The translations under genes and the position numbers were made by a program. 64,000 nucleotides of DNA from Kalmusia sp. IMI 367209 (Eukaryota > Ascomycota > Dothideomycetes > Pleosporales > Didymosphaeriaceae): contig JAPEUQ010000002.1 in assembly GCA_027946365.1 (NCBI GenBank), forward strand, positions 2,604,001 through 2,668,000. Direction: 5' to 3'. The notes beneath the pieces are model-generated. The model saw only the letters and a program-made list of their open reading frames with translations. It was not told the DNA's origin and ran no database searches. Position 1 is the stretch's first letter. Each line of letters opens with the position of its first letter. Positions 51,829-63,040 of this stretch are shown here, in pieces.

Positions 51829-52821
51829 TCAGCCAAGCATTCTTGGTCCAGAGTTCTTGCCTTTCTTCTGAATGCCGCCGCTCAAGAACGGGGCGGCACC
51901 AGGCATATTCGCATTGGCTCCACCCTGCTGTCTTTTATTATTGTTGCGATTCTTGCCGTGCTTTCCATGTTTATCGTCCCGCTTAACCGTAGCCTTAACC
52001 TCTGAAGTAGCTCGTTTGATCAGGACAGGGTGGCTGCCGATGTACTTGCCCTGCATCTCTTTCGCGGCGCGGAAGTAATCGTCCGTGTCTGAAAAGCTCA
52101 CGAAACCGTAGCTTTTGCTCTTCGTGGTGCGTTTATCTCGGACTACACGAGCCTTGGACACTGAAGGGTATTTCGAGAAGGCTTTAAGGAGTGAATCGTC
52201 GGTGACCTCACCAGCCAAGTTCCCTATGAACAGGCGAGGGTGCAAGGGGTCCCATTCGAGAAGCGACGTATCCTCCCAGGACTTCCCACCACCTTCGCGA
52301 ACAACCGTCTTCTGCTTGCCGGTCCCTGCCGAACCAGCTTCACCGTCTGGAGCCGAACTAGCCTCTGCGCGGGCAACAGCGGTGGTGCTTCCGGACTTCT
52401 TTGCATTCGCGTCCTCCTTTGTGTATGCGCTACTCCATTCGGCAATGCGCGCCTCCTCTTCAGGGTCGTAGTTACTCCGAAACTGGTTTACTGTTGTTGG
52501 AGCCGTATATGATGCCGCAGGTGCTTGTGCGCCATAGGCTTGATAGGGATTGTAGTAAGCATTGCTGGACGGGTAAGCTGTAGCTTGGTATGGGGCGCTC
52601 ACAGTCGGCTGAGAGTACATGGTCGGAGCCGCAGACACCTGGGAAGGAGGAGCCTGGGCGACCACTGATCGCGGCGTGAAGCCAGCAAAGGCAGTCGCAG
52701 AGCCTCCAAAAGCCCTCGCGCCAGTGTTGTTTCTGACGGGTGGCGCTGAATAAGTCGGTGGCGGGGGCCGCGCAGGAAGCGACGGGTGCGGTTGCAAGTT
52801 CTGATTGTCCCTGTTGCTCAT
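51829..52821 (-). CDS. RBM42-like RNA-binding protein, one RRM
   Basis: A single exon of 330 aa. The N-terminal ~125 residues are Pro/Ala/Tyr/Gln-rich and disordered. The RRM lies near residues 195-275, with RNP2 LFIGNL and RNP1 KSYGFVSF. The segment before it, SWEDTSLLEWDPLHPRLF, is the signature that marks the RBM42 subfamily. The C-terminal tail is Lys/Arg/Asn/Gly-rich (KHGKNRNNNKRQQGG). RBM42 proteins act in mRNA processing and stress responses in animals and plants; the fungal role is not established to my knowledge. The gene is divergent from 6PGDH. Confidence 0.88.
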   Translation of the reverse strand: MSNRDNQNLQPHPSLPARPPPPTYSAPPVRNNTGARAFGGSATAFAGFTPRSVVAQAPPSQVSAAPTMYSQPTVSAPYQATAYPSSNAYYNPYQAYGAQAPAASYTAPTTVNQFRSNYDPEEEARIAEWSSAYTKEDANAKKSGSTTAVARAEASSAPDGEAGSAGTGKQKTVVREGGGKSWEDTSLLEWDPLHPRLFIGNLAGEVTDDSLLKAFSKYPSVSKARVVRDKRTTKSKSYGFVSFSDTDDYFRAAKEMQGKYIGSHPVLIKRATSEVKATVKRDDKHGKHGKNRNNNKRQQGGANANMPGAAPFLSGGIQKKGKNSGPRMLG

Positions 52822-53713
52822 GATGAGTCTGAGGTTGCGCTGTTATCCAAGGCCGGGATCAAACGTGTGCGCGGCCGCGTTGAGTGACGCGAACGCTGGG
52901 GTGACGGCGGCGCGTGGGTGAGGGTGGGCGTGGGCGTGGAGAGGCTGTGTTATGCTCGCGCGCAAAGAACAGCGTGATATGACTTGCAGCTCGGCCGCGG
53001 GGGGGAGATGCCGGTGCTGTGAATGGGGAATGTGGATAATGCCGCACCCGTGGACCGGTGTATGGACATGCGCTGACGGAGCGGACGCCAAGACTTCCCC
53101 GAAGTAGCGTCGGCCTTTGAAAGCAGGAGGCGTGGTGGATCTGCGGGCCGACAAAGCAGCAGGTTGGGGCCTGGGTTCTTGTTGCGATGTGATAATTTGT
53201 TGGGCAAAGAATCAGTCATGCACCGACCGTCGGAGAGAAAAGAGTGGCGCAGGCGCTGCACGTGATCGGTCGGCCTAATGTACGCCATTGATGATCAACT
53301 GGAGGGGGAGGGGCAGTGGGCTTGAGCATCAACAAGCATCTGCAAATTCCGCGGCCACGCCGGAGGTATTTGTGCATGGGAAATGCACCCTAGATAAATA
53401 GATAACCTGTAATAATTGGCAATCAGTCCGCTGCTGCCGCGGCCGAAGCGCCTCCGTGGGATCGCGTTCTCATTGATGCAGCAGTGCCCCGCCCAACGCT
53501 GGCCCACGCTACCAGACAGACTCCAAACTCTTCCGGTCGGAACGCGAGCAAAACTGCTACTTATCATCTGCCTCCCCACCTTCTGCACTCTTCATCTCAC
53601 TTTCTCACCCTCCCCCCAATTGCCTCACAGCTTGCGCGCCTGGTCGCCGCACATATACCCCGCCATCTGCGTCAAATTGCCCTCGCCGGCCCCGCTACTC
53701 AACACCGCCCACC
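52822..53713. other. Divergent promoter region, RRM gene and 6PGDH
   Basis: 0.9 kb between divergent ATGs. CT-rich tracts at about 53560-53700 precede the 6PGDH start. No supported ORF. Confidence 0.5.
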
Positions 53714-55667
53714 ATGACTGAAGCCGTCGGTGACTTCGGCCTCATCGGTCTGGCCGTGAGTTCACCGTGACACCTCGCCCCGCTTTGTGCTGGACAGCTT
53801 CTCACACAATGGATAGGTCATGGGTCAGAACCTGATTCTCAATGCGTAAGCCATTACACACTCCACCTTTGGTCTCATAAGCACAGCTAACAGCGCACAG
53901 TGCCGATCACGGCTTCACTGTACGGGCGTCTTCCCCCTATCGCTAGTGTGTTTACTAACAGACTGCAGGTCGTAGCATTCAACCGAACGTAAGAAAGCGC
54001 AGCCCGGCGCTGGGAAATTAGGCTGACCAATCTATTAGTGTAGCCAAGGTCGACCGATTTTTGAATGATGGTATGGTTCACCGGGATATTTTTCAGATGC
54101 GAGCTGGAGCTGATGCGCCACAGAGGCGAAGGGCAAGTCCATTGTGGGCGCCCACTCCATCAAGGAGTTCGTGCAGAAGCTCAAGAAGCCCCGCCGCATG
54201 ATGATGCTCGTCATGGCCGGCAAGCCCGTCGACGACTTCATCGAGCTCCTCCTCAACGAGGGTGGTGCGGAAGAGGGCGATATCATCATCGACGGCGGTA
54301 ACTCGCACTACCCCGACACGAACCGCCGAACAAAATACCTCGCAGCCAAGGGCATCCGCTTCGTCGGAACCGGTGTGTCCGGAGGAGAAGAGGGTGCCCG
54401 ATATGGCCCCAGCATTATGCCCGGTGGTAACGAGGAGGCCTGGCCGTACATCAAGGATGTTCTCCAGTCCATCTCTGCCAAGTCTGATGGCGAGGCCTGC
54501 TGCCAGTGGGTCGGTGACGAGGGCGCTGGCCACTACGTCAAGATGGTGCACAACGGTATTGAGTATGGTGACATGCAGTTGATCTGCGAAGTGAGTGGAA
54601 TGCCCTTTCGTCCTCGTGGATTAGGGTGGTCTCTGACAATGGCAGGCCTACGACATCATGAAGCGCGGTCTCGGACTCAAGGACAGCGAGATCGGTGACG
54701 TTTTCACCAAGTGGAACAAGGGCGTCCTTGACTCTTTCCTTATTGAAATCACCCGTGATATCATGTACAAGAACGACGAGGCGGACGGTGTGCCCATTGT
54801 TGAGAAGATTCTTGACTCTGCTGGCCAGAAGGGTACCGGCAAGTGGACGGCCATCAACGCTCTTGACCTCGGCATGCCCGTCACTTTGATCGGCGAGGCT
54901 GTCTTTGCTCGCTGCCTTTCTTCACTCAAGGCTGAGCGTGGCCGTGCCGCTAAGGTTCTCGACGGACCTACCCCCAGCTTCACCGGCGACAAGCAGCAGT
55001 TCATCGACAACCTTGAGCAGGCCCTGTATGCGTCTAAGATTATCTCGTACGCCCAGGGTTTCATGTTGATCCAGAACGTAAGTGTTCGACGTCGTGGCTG
55101 GAAATACTGCTAACAAGTGTAAAGGCTGCCAAGGAGTACAAGTGGAAGCTCAACAAGCCTGAGATTGCGCTCATGTGGCGTGGCGGCTGCATCATTCGAT
55201 CTGTCTTCCTCAAGGACATCACCAAGGCGTCAGTATACGTGCTAACAACGTTGGTATGCTTGCTTACAACATATTAGTTACCGTGCCAACCCTGACCTCG
55301 AGAACTTGCTCTTTGACGACTTCTTCAACAAGGCTATCCATAAGGCGCAGTCAGGCTGGAGAGAGTAAGTTCTGAAAATAATTAACACATCTATTCGAAG
55401 TACTAAAGACTCGTCAGTGTCGTCTCCAAGGGTGCCCTGTGGGGAATTCCCACTCCTGCTTTCAGCACTGCTCTTAGCTTCTACGACGGTTACCGAGCCA
55501 AGGATCTTCCCGCCAACCTCCTCCAGGCCCAACGTGACTACTTCGGTGCACACACCTTCCGTGTCAAGCCCGAATACGCCAGTGAGACCTACCCTGAGGG
55601 CAAGGATATCCATGTCAACTGGACCGGAAGGGGTGGTAATGTGTCTGCTTCAACGTACAACGCGTAA
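53714..55667 (+). CDS. gnd1: 6-phosphogluconate dehydrogenase, ten exons
   Basis: The exons are 53714-53755, 53817-53845, 53901-53919, 53969-53988, 54039-54070, 54124-54590, 54646-55077, 55125-55228, 55278-55364 and 55418-55667 (42, 29, 19, 20, 32, 467, 432, 104, 87, 250 nt). They sum to 493 aa, the family length, and every phase closes. The NADP site GLIGLAVMGQNL crosses the first two exons; [21 protein letters not shown] and [19 protein letters not shown] hold the substrate and catalytic Lys regions. It ends in [11 protein letters not shown]. The enzyme oxidises 6-phosphogluconate to ribulose 5-phosphate, giving NADPH in the cytosolic pentose phosphate pathway. The eighth exon uses a GTCAGT donor. 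The string of tiny 5' exons is the unusual part. Confidence 0.95.
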
Positions 55668-56012
55668 GCGTCCGAGAGAGTGTAGGTTAATTAGACAGGT
55701 ATGGGCTGTAGCAGCCGGTTGAGTGTTAAAAGTGTGTGAACCGTATGCAAATAGGATAAATGAGATTGCTGATATACACATGCATATCAAGTTCGAATCG
55801 AAATTACACTTGCTTCATACCTATGTCTAGTTGTCTGTAATTAGTTGAATGTTCAGCTAACAGTGAAGTCGGATAGCCTCGCCCTCGTACTGAGTTTGTA
55901 TATCGGCGCACTCTCATGTATATCCCTCTAAGTCATCCAAGGTAATCACGATTCAAATTCTTTTTCATCACGTTCATTTGTCTTGGTCATCAGATTTGAC
56001 ATATCAATTCTT
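55668..56012. other. Intergenic, convergent 3' ends
   Basis: 345 bp between 6PGDH (+) and the membrane protein gene (-). AT-rich, UTR-like. Confidence 0.5.
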
Positions 56013-57056
56013 CTATACACGTGGTTCACGAGGTGGTTGGTACGCCATATACTGCGAGATGTCCATCTCCGCTGTCACGGGCGACCCATCTATCTCGACT
56101 GCTGGTACCGGTTTCCTCGGCCTTCTAGCTATGCCTCCTAATTCACCGATAGGCTCGCTAACAGCATCAACAGTCGATGTGGGTTTTCTCTCTCGCTCAG
56201 CTTCGGTAGCGTCTAGTTCTGCGTTCCATTCTGGTGTTTCATTCGCTGCAGCTACGATATGACCTTTTGAGCGAGGAGAACGGGCCTCAATTGGATCGAT
56301 ATTGGATCCTGAGAATGTTTTGCCATGCTCAGACATCTTGTCGTGCACAAACGCTGACTCTTTGCTCTTCCTACGTCGCCAGAGTAGAAAGAAAACGAGA
56401 GCACCCAGAATGAGGACGAGTGGTATCACAGCCCCTATGGCTGCTTTGGCTCCAATTGACAGTCCACCTCCCCCTACCCCTGTGCCCGTCGGAGATGATT
56501 GAGCAGACGCACTTGATGTCGAAGAAGTTGCTGTCGCGCTCGTAGACCCCACGTCGGAAGCCTGGAATCTCAGTCGCAATGCTGGTATGCTGACTGTCGC
56601 ACTCGCCGGCCACCTCGCACCCTCGTACGTTTTCGACTCATTCTCCTCCGCATCCGCCTCCCCACATTCCACCACTGCAAATGTCCCACTGCTTGTCGGC
56701 TTACACATTCCGCTTTCCCCACTTTCAAATCCGTTCGGACAACATGAGACCGCGGTTTCGCCGGCGATCCATTGCTCGGTTCCGGATGTTTGCGTAGCGA
56801 CGGCTGACCAGGAAGATGGACATGCGGTGGCTGGTGAGTAGAAGGCGTCCGTAGCGAGGGTTGCGCCAGAGGTGAGCCAGGGAAGGCAGGCGGTGTTGAG
56901 CGGGGAGGTGGTGTCGGTGTCTTCTTCGGGGAAGACGCAAGTTTGACCCCAGCGAACGGTGCCGGCGGTGTTGATGAGTGTGGAGCAGGATGTGGGAGGT
57001 GAATTTGCCCATGGGGTGGACCAAGGGAGTTGAAGGCTTCGCGAAGTTGATGTCAT
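56013..57056 (-). CDS. Single-pass membrane protein with Cys-containing ectodomain
   Basis: One exon from ATG 57056 gives 347 aa. Residues 1-140 hold several Cys and a segment FYSPATACPSSWSAVATQ, then ETAVSCCPNGFESGESGMC. This resembles the YSPG.CPSGY...CCPSG.. pattern of many uncharacterised ascomycete surface proteins. A Ser/Thr-rich stalk (ATSSTSSASAQSSPT) leads to one membrane span at about residues 202-224 (AAIGAVIPLVLILGALVFFLLW), then RRRK and a ~120-residue charged cytosolic tail. The plan resembles wall-stress sensors, but no known sensor domain is seen. The model from ATG lacks a signal peptide; the open frame upstream (to 57161) encodes a signal-like segment but starts only at TTG. 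Confidence 0.72.
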   Translation of the reverse strand: MTSTSRSLQLPWSTPWANSPPTSCSTLINTAGTVRWGQTCVFPEEDTDTTSPLNTACLPWLTSGATLATDAFYSPATACPSSWSAVATQTSGTEQWIAGETAVSCCPNGFESGESGMCKPTSSGTFAVVECGEADAEENESKTYEGARWPASATVSIPALRLRFQASDVGSTSATATSSTSSASAQSSPTGTGVGGGGLSIGAKAAIGAVIPLVLILGALVFFLLWRRRKSKESAFVHDKMSEHGKTFSGSNIDPIEARSPRSKGHIVAAANETPEWNAELDATEAERERKPTSTVDAVSEPIGELGGIARRPRKPVPAVEIDGSPVTAEMDISQYMAYQPPREPRV

Positions 57057-58582
57057 GACGTGATTGGGATTGTTGGTGGTCACTTCAGAGATAGCAATTG
57101 AGAAGTAGGCTTGCACATTCGATAGTAGTATGAGCTTCAAAAAAATGATAGCGAGTGACAACGATTAGACGTCCAAGTGTTGATTCGGAAAAAAGGGATT
57201 ATCGCATACTAGAAGTAACTCTCATACCAAGCCTGGCACAGCCTCGGGCCACTCCACACGTTTTATGTTGACGTAAAATAACATGATAGCGATCGACAAC
57301 CCAAGAGTCCCTCTCATAGGCCGCATAAAGGCAAACCACAGAGATGGTCCCAGTGCTAAGCCACTCTCTGTCGATATCGACTCTGGGCGTCTGGGCAAGC
57401 TAACCGTGAAGAGATGGACCTGGCAAAGAGTGTATGACGACTGTAAGTTGTTGTTACTTTCGTTGCTGCAACTGTATTATCAGTCCTGAAACCTGATTTG
57501 AAATACTCAGTATCGTTGCCGCGATAGCGGTGACTTGACGGACGAGGTATGTAAACTACATAACAGTGAAGCAGAAGTTGACGATGGCTCGGTTAAGACG
57601 AAATTTGGCCAAGTAGAGGAAAGAATAGGAATACAGAGACGGAAGCAGTTTCGTTCTACCGGCAAGTTGTTACAACGTACGGCGAGCTTCCGCCAAGTAC
57701 ACCCCGGCATCTCCGTCCAAGTAGTAGTGGGCCGGCATATCGAAGTACTACACGTGTTGGTTCGTGCATTGCTCGGATACCATTTGTTGGTTTTATATTG
57801 ATTTTGATATGCCTTGCGCCCATTGAGAACACCGTGAAAGTCATTAGGGCGTTATGTGCTTGACACTCGTCTTTACAGGCCAAAATAGCAGACAGGACAT
57901 GACCAGATGGAGCTTCAATGCTTTTACTTTGGATAACTTTGTAGATTCGGCTCAACAGAGTGAGACAATTAGCTTGACACGGAGCAGTAATGATGTATGC
58001 ATGTTTGTTTCGACTGCGGGATCGACAAGGGGCGTCGTTCGATGCTCACCGTGTTTCGAACGCTAATCCTGGCAAGGACTAGTTCTCAGTCTGCAGCACT
58101 TGTGAGCGCAGTGCGGTGTGTAGATAGCAACAGCACCTGAACGTAACAGTCAGCAAGCATTTGGACCCAACTCGAACTGGGCGAACGAGCCAGGCCATAC
58201 TAATTTGACCGGCGATCCGCACGCACCTACGGCGGCACGGCTCGCAGACGACGGCCAAAAAGCTGCTCGGCATCCAAGCATTAACTGGTACCGAAGCGAC
58301 ACGGGCGCGCAGGTACGACAACTCTCCTGCATCCGCCCTGCGCCGCCGTTTGTCCTGCGCAGCCCACAGGACCTACCCTCTGCGTAAGCCCTGCGCGTCG
58401 CTGCTCTTTTTCTTGTCGCTCCTTTGCACCTTGCTGTGCCTTTTTCTTTGCGTGCATGACGGTGGCCCTGGGCTACCAGTCTTTGGCGAGCGTCGCAAGC
58501 TGAGAAGCTGCGTGACGGTCGAACATACCTACAACAGCGCAACGCGAGTTCCGCAGCACACCGGACCAGGTCATAAAGAACC
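57057..58582. other. Divergent promoter region, membrane protein and LSM12 genes
   Basis: 1.5 kb with no supported gene. The part nearest 57161 is in frame with the membrane protein and hydrophobic when translated. The right end is GC-richer and leader-like. Confidence 0.45.
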
Positions 58583-59413
58583 ATGGCGGAGAACAAGCGC
58601 CACAGCATCGCGGGCAAGATTGCGACGCCCAAGGTTGGGCCAGCCAAGGACGCAATTGACGGGGACTCGATCCTATACAAGGCCGTTGGCGCGCGGTAGG
58701 CTTTACCTTTTCCTCCTCTACCTGTCCATGGTCAGAGACTCGAGTCAAAGCTGATTTGTGTAAAGCATCAAAATAACATGCGCTCCCCACAACAACGTGC
58801 TCGAAGGCACCCTCTTCACGACGTGCAACGTCACTAATGCTATCGCCATCAACACCGCGCCCGCCCCGCCGAACCCTTCCGCCCCGCTCTCGAGCCAACC
58901 TGGGGACTACCATATTATCCCCTTTGCGCATATCGTCAGCTTCGAGCTGATTGGCGGCGGCGAACGTGTCCCAGAGTCGGGTCCTGGCTTCGATGGTGCG
59001 CTACCGAGCATCTCCAAGGTGGATTTGGCCGCGTTGAGGGCGAGGGAGGAGCAGACTATTCGTGAGATGAAGAAGAAAGATGCACAGAAGGGCAAGGGCG
59101 TTAGTAAGGAGGCACAGGAGATCTTTGATGCTATTTCTAGACTGTGGGTTCCCCTCTACTTTTGACTACAAGAGACGATCACTGACGTGGGTTGCACAGC
59201 CTTCCTACTCGCTGGGACGACGCCAGGATCATTGTCAACGATGCTGTTATCGTACAACCTCCCTACACCGTCGACAACCTACAGGCCGAGTCTGGGAAGG
59301 AGCAGAGCAAAGCTCAGGTTCGTAAGATCATGGAGAATTATTATCAGCGCAAGAAGACTGCAGGCACCCGTGCTTCAGTCGCTACACCCATCGCACCGCG
59401 GAAAGGTGGATGA
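58583..59413 (+). CDS. lsm12: LSM12-like protein (LSM plus anticodon-binding-type domain)
   Basis: The three exons are 58583-58695, 58766-59143 and 59200-59413 (234 aa); introns are 70 and 56 nt. The Sm-like half runs through RIKITCAPHNNVLEGTLF and NVTNAIAIN to HIIPFAHIVSFEL. The C-terminal AD half reads AREEQTIREMKKKDAQKGKGVS, then QEIFDAISRLLPTRWDDARI, IIVNDAVIVQPPYTVDNL and ends in a basic tail. LSM12 proteins bind ataxin-2/Pbp1-type partners and act in mRNA and translation control; NAADP binding is reported for the human protein. The second junction (ACT|GTGGGT to CACAG|CCTT) rebuilds SRLLPTRWDD without a gap. Confidence 0.88.
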
Positions 59414-60584
59414 AGTCAACTGACATATGCGGCAACTGCCCGAAGCTTGGCTTGTGGGGAGGCTATTTGATTGATAGTGTCGAGCGCCGTTGTTGGAGTG
59501 TCAACAATGCAGACATGTACAAGTTGATACAAGTGTAACTATCGCAGTAGGAGACGAAGGTTCAGTTGATTATAAGGGAATGTGGAAATTAGCATACTAA
59601 AATGTATGTATCAGAGCCCGCTGTACTGAGCATATACAACAGGACACCTTGAAACCATAACCCTTACTTCTAATCCGTTCTATCAAACTTGTGTGCACAG
59701 TGATGTCTGCTCAACAGCCTGCCTCTCTAGGTCTCAAACACTGAAGGTTCCCATAGTAGCTCCACTTGTGACCATTCTCTCGGTGACAGACCAACCCAGA
59801 CATCATCATCTTCGTCTTCCAACTTCAACTTCCCATGCATTGCATCGCATGAGTTCGAACCAGGCTCCTACACTGTGTGTACCCTCCGAACTCTTTAATT
59901 GATACAACGAGTTCATATATATAGGGCATCGGTGTTCGATATGGATCTCTGTATCGGGGTTCGGCTATCTTCTACTGGGCTGTGCAGCGAGATGTAGATC
60001 ATCATGGTTTAAATTCGCATTGATCACAGAATTTGACTGGGGCTGAGTGCTCCGCACGGGAGCGGTAGAGCAGATGGAGGGCCTGTGACATTGCTGTCTC
60101 GGCGGTATAATGCTTGAGACTGGAGTATGCATAAACTCCACTATATGAAGATATGTGTAGGCAGTATTAAGAAACTGCTGCTTGTTCATCCTTTCTTGGT
60201 TTAAGGGACGTTTTACGCAAAAGGGAATCTAAACAATGCGGTAGTTGAGCTCGTTTGTTGTCGGTCGTGATGGTTCTGAAACACTGAGATATTCAAGCTA
60301 TTGTAAAAAGATCCGGGTCATAAATTAAGAATATAAGGCATTGCCATAAGATATATTGTCAAACAAAGGACCAAGAGAGATGACCATTTCTGGTTTCTCT
60401 CCGTTATTAACACTTTGGTAGCAATGAGTGCAGATGAAAAACAACGGGGTATATTACTAAAATAAAAGCTGATAGGAACAATTAAATAACAATAAAAACA
60501 ACGCAATGTTAGTGTGAGTTATTAGACGGTCGACATCCATTCCTAGAACGGGACTTTCCAAAGTCTAGAAGGCAGAATTAGTGC
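59414..60584. other. Intergenic, convergent 3' ends
   Basis: 1.2 kb between LSM12 (+) and the phosphatase gene (-). AT-rich, especially 60280-60500. No supported ORF. Confidence 0.5.
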
Positions 60585-62168
60585 TTAGATAACAAATTTG
60601 CGGTCACCCATCAGGCCCCACAACTCTTCCACGACGCCTTCTTGTTCGGCACGCTTAGCAGCTCGTACAGCGAGATACAACCGACCTTCTAAGGTCGGCT
60701 CCCAGTCACCGGGGTTGGCGCTGGCGACCATGCCCCCAGCCTCTTCGAGGATGATCCAACCAGCGCAAATATCCCACAAAAAGACGCCGCCCTCCCAGAA
60801 GATGTCGAGGAACCCAGCTGCAACGTAGCAAAAGTCCAGTGCAGCAGAGCCATTTGAGCGGATGGAATGGGCCATAGCGCCACCAGAGGCCTTGGAAGAC
60901 ATCAGTGCCTTGGCGATCGAAGTGCGCAATTCCCAGTTGGGGCCTTCTCGCTGGGAGCCCCATTCTACGGCGATGAGACAATCGTTCAGCGAGGCCATGG
61001 GAGCAGGAACAGGGCGAAGAGGAAGACGATGAGTCGACCCAGTGGCCTTGGTCAGAAACGCGCCCTGCCATTTAATCGCTGTAAACAGGTCGCCTCGGAA
61101 CGGATTGAACACAACGCCGATGAAGGGCTTCTTCTCGATGGTGAGAGCCAAGGAGATTCCGGTATTTGGAAATCCATGGATGAAATTCAAGGTACCGTCA
61201 ATAGGGTCGCATACGAAGGTTGGCTTATCGGCAAGCTTATCGCCAAACTTAAATGACTCCTCGCCCAGGAAGCCAAACTTTGGGTAGAGTTTAGTGAGAC
61301 GCTCATGAACCATCTTTTCCACAGCTTTATCCGTTTCGGTGACGCGGTCGCTGCTGTTCTTCTTGGTGTCGGATGTGTCGACCGATGGGTCGGCTTCGAT
61401 CATCATCCGACCAGCCGTACGAGCGATGTCCACCAGATTGTCCTTGATCGTGCGCAGCATCTCCTCATCTATATGGTACTTAGCAAGAAAGTCCGAGCGG
61501 TCCTGAGCATTCGGTGTTGGAGAGACCGAGGTGGGTGCAGTTGAGCAAGCCGAGACCGCAGGAGTTGACTGCGAGGAGGCGGAGAATCCTATGGAGTCCA
61601 TCATGTTCGGTTGATCAATTGTTGTTATTGTTGTTGGACACGTAGTACAATTCGCTGTGCGGTTTGACTCGGAATGTTTCGGGTTGCAAAGAGGCGTTCC
61701 TGCTGGATGGATCTTGTTTTGAGCTGCAAAGAAGCGTTTTTGCCCGACAAGTGCTGCTTTAGGTATAAAGCTGCGGGCTGTTATTGGTCGTTCTGTGGGA
61801 AGCACTTGGCTGTTGAGTCCTACTGGCAGGCTGAGTTTCTGTTCTCCTGATAAAAGCTTAGGAGTATATATAGTATGGCTGCAGATACGCCGCAACAATC
61901 CTCTTTGAGGCCATTTCTCTGGTTGTTCAGAACATTGTGAAGGCACAACGTGGTCGAGTAGAGCCGCTTGGGTGTCTCTTTTGAAAATCGTTTGTCTCCG
62001 CTGTGTATCTGCCTTTATACAGGAATAGTTGGTAGCACGTGCTCCGGGAGAAATGGCCATTGGCTGATCGCTCTTACTTGATGATATGTTGAGGCCAGTC
62101 TTATATGGTGTGCATTTTCGCAAACTTACACTCACAGCTTGTAGCTGAAGAGTGCAACGGGAGGCCAT
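60585..62168 (-). CDS. Inositol monophosphatase family protein with long N-terminal extension
   Basis: One open frame of 527 codons from ATG 62168; the phosphatase itself fits the last ~320. The metal-binding motifs are visible: GEES (GFLGEESFKFG), DPIDGT (CDPIDGTLNFIHGFPN) and WDICAG (FLWDICAGWIILEEAGG). The family hydrolyses inositol monophosphate, with relatives acting in quinate use (QutG) or on other phosphate esters. Residues 1-188 precede a second start, MMDSIGF at 61604, which gives 339 aa, nearer the family norm. The extension lacks acidic clusters and has Arg/Ser-rich patches (ITARSFIPKAALVGQKRFF), so it could be an organelle-targeting region, or a 5' leader that happens to stay open. 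Both starts are possible. Confidence 0.85.
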   Translation of the reverse strand: MASRCTLQLQAVSVSLRKCTPYKTGLNISSSKSDQPMAISPGARATNYSCIKADTQRRQTIFKRDTQAALLDHVVPSQCSEQPEKWPQRGLLRRICSHTIYTPKLLSGEQKLSLPVGLNSQVLPTERPITARSFIPKAALVGQKRFFAAQNKIHPAGTPLCNPKHSESNRTANCTTCPTTITTIDQPNMMDSIGFSASSQSTPAVSACSTAPTSVSPTPNAQDRSDFLAKYHIDEEMLRTIKDNLVDIARTAGRMMIEADPSVDTSDTKKNSSDRVTETDKAVEKMVHERLTKLYPKFGFLGEESFKFGDKLADKPTFVCDPIDGTLNFIHGFPNTGISLALTIEKKPFIGVVFNPFRGDLFTAIKWQGAFLTKATGSTHRLPLRPVPAPMASLNDCLIAVEWGSQREGPNWELRTSIAKALMSSKASGGAMAHSIRSNGSAALDFCYVAAGFLDIFWEGGVFLWDICAGWIILEEAGGMVASANPGDWEPTLEGRLYLAVRAAKRAEQEGVVEELWGLMGDRKFVI

Positions 62169-63040
62169 TTTGACAGTGTGCTGTATGATTGTTTAGGTGA
62201 CAGCAGGGAGGAGGCATCGATGGAGTAATTACTCAATCTACGGACCACGGCACAATGTCTGCCTATAAAGCCACAGCCAGTCAACTCTGCGGCTACAAAA
62301 TAGTTCTTATCGGCCGGGTTCTGATGGCTCCTGAATCCATAACAAATTCTGTGAAGCTGGAAGGTGATTAATGGGATTCTTGCGTTCGTCCGCTCAATAT
62401 ACAATTACTAGACAAGAGCTTGAAGATCTCCTTTTTGCATAAAATGTATCCTATAGTAACGTCATGCACAATGAGTCTTTGAACTAGCTCTTTCGTTGTT
62501 AAAACCCGCGCTAATTGCTAGTAGGCAGGGAATATGCTAAATGACACTTTAGCTAATTAAGTTGGGACTGAATCTTCTGAATAGAACACATATGTCGTGC
62601 TCCTAACGGCGTGGCAAAATCATCCTTCTCACATGAAAAAAGATCTTCACCTGCTTAGTAAGAAGCTGAGTCGGAGGTCGGACTTCTGCATCCTATGCCA
62701 TCTTTCAAGGCTACCACAACAATTCAACATCAACAGACTTTCGAATCTAACTTTTATGTGTTGAGCATTACGACTGAAGCTCACCATAAACCAGTCGGTA
62801 CGATTAGTTGTCGCCTTTGTGCAAATTTTTGCCAGCCAAGGCCAAATGAGGAGCACGTGATTCAGACCGCCTACCCAGCTTACATGTACTTGTATATGTA
62901 TGGTGAAATTGGTCCACAAAAATCCTTCATTCAAAGGCTCTTTTAATGAGTGCAGAGCTTTGCTCTCAATACATGTACAAGGTCTAGCTTCTCATCCACG
63001 AGCCAAAATTAATCTTAAGAACAGGACGCTGAAGGATGGG
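62169..63040. other. Intergenic upstream of the last gene
   Basis: Divergent promoter space for the phosphatase and the last gene. It is AT-rich around 62400-62640. An in-frame extension from ATG 62900 to 63040 belongs to the next gene only if the earlier start is used. Confidence 0.45.
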
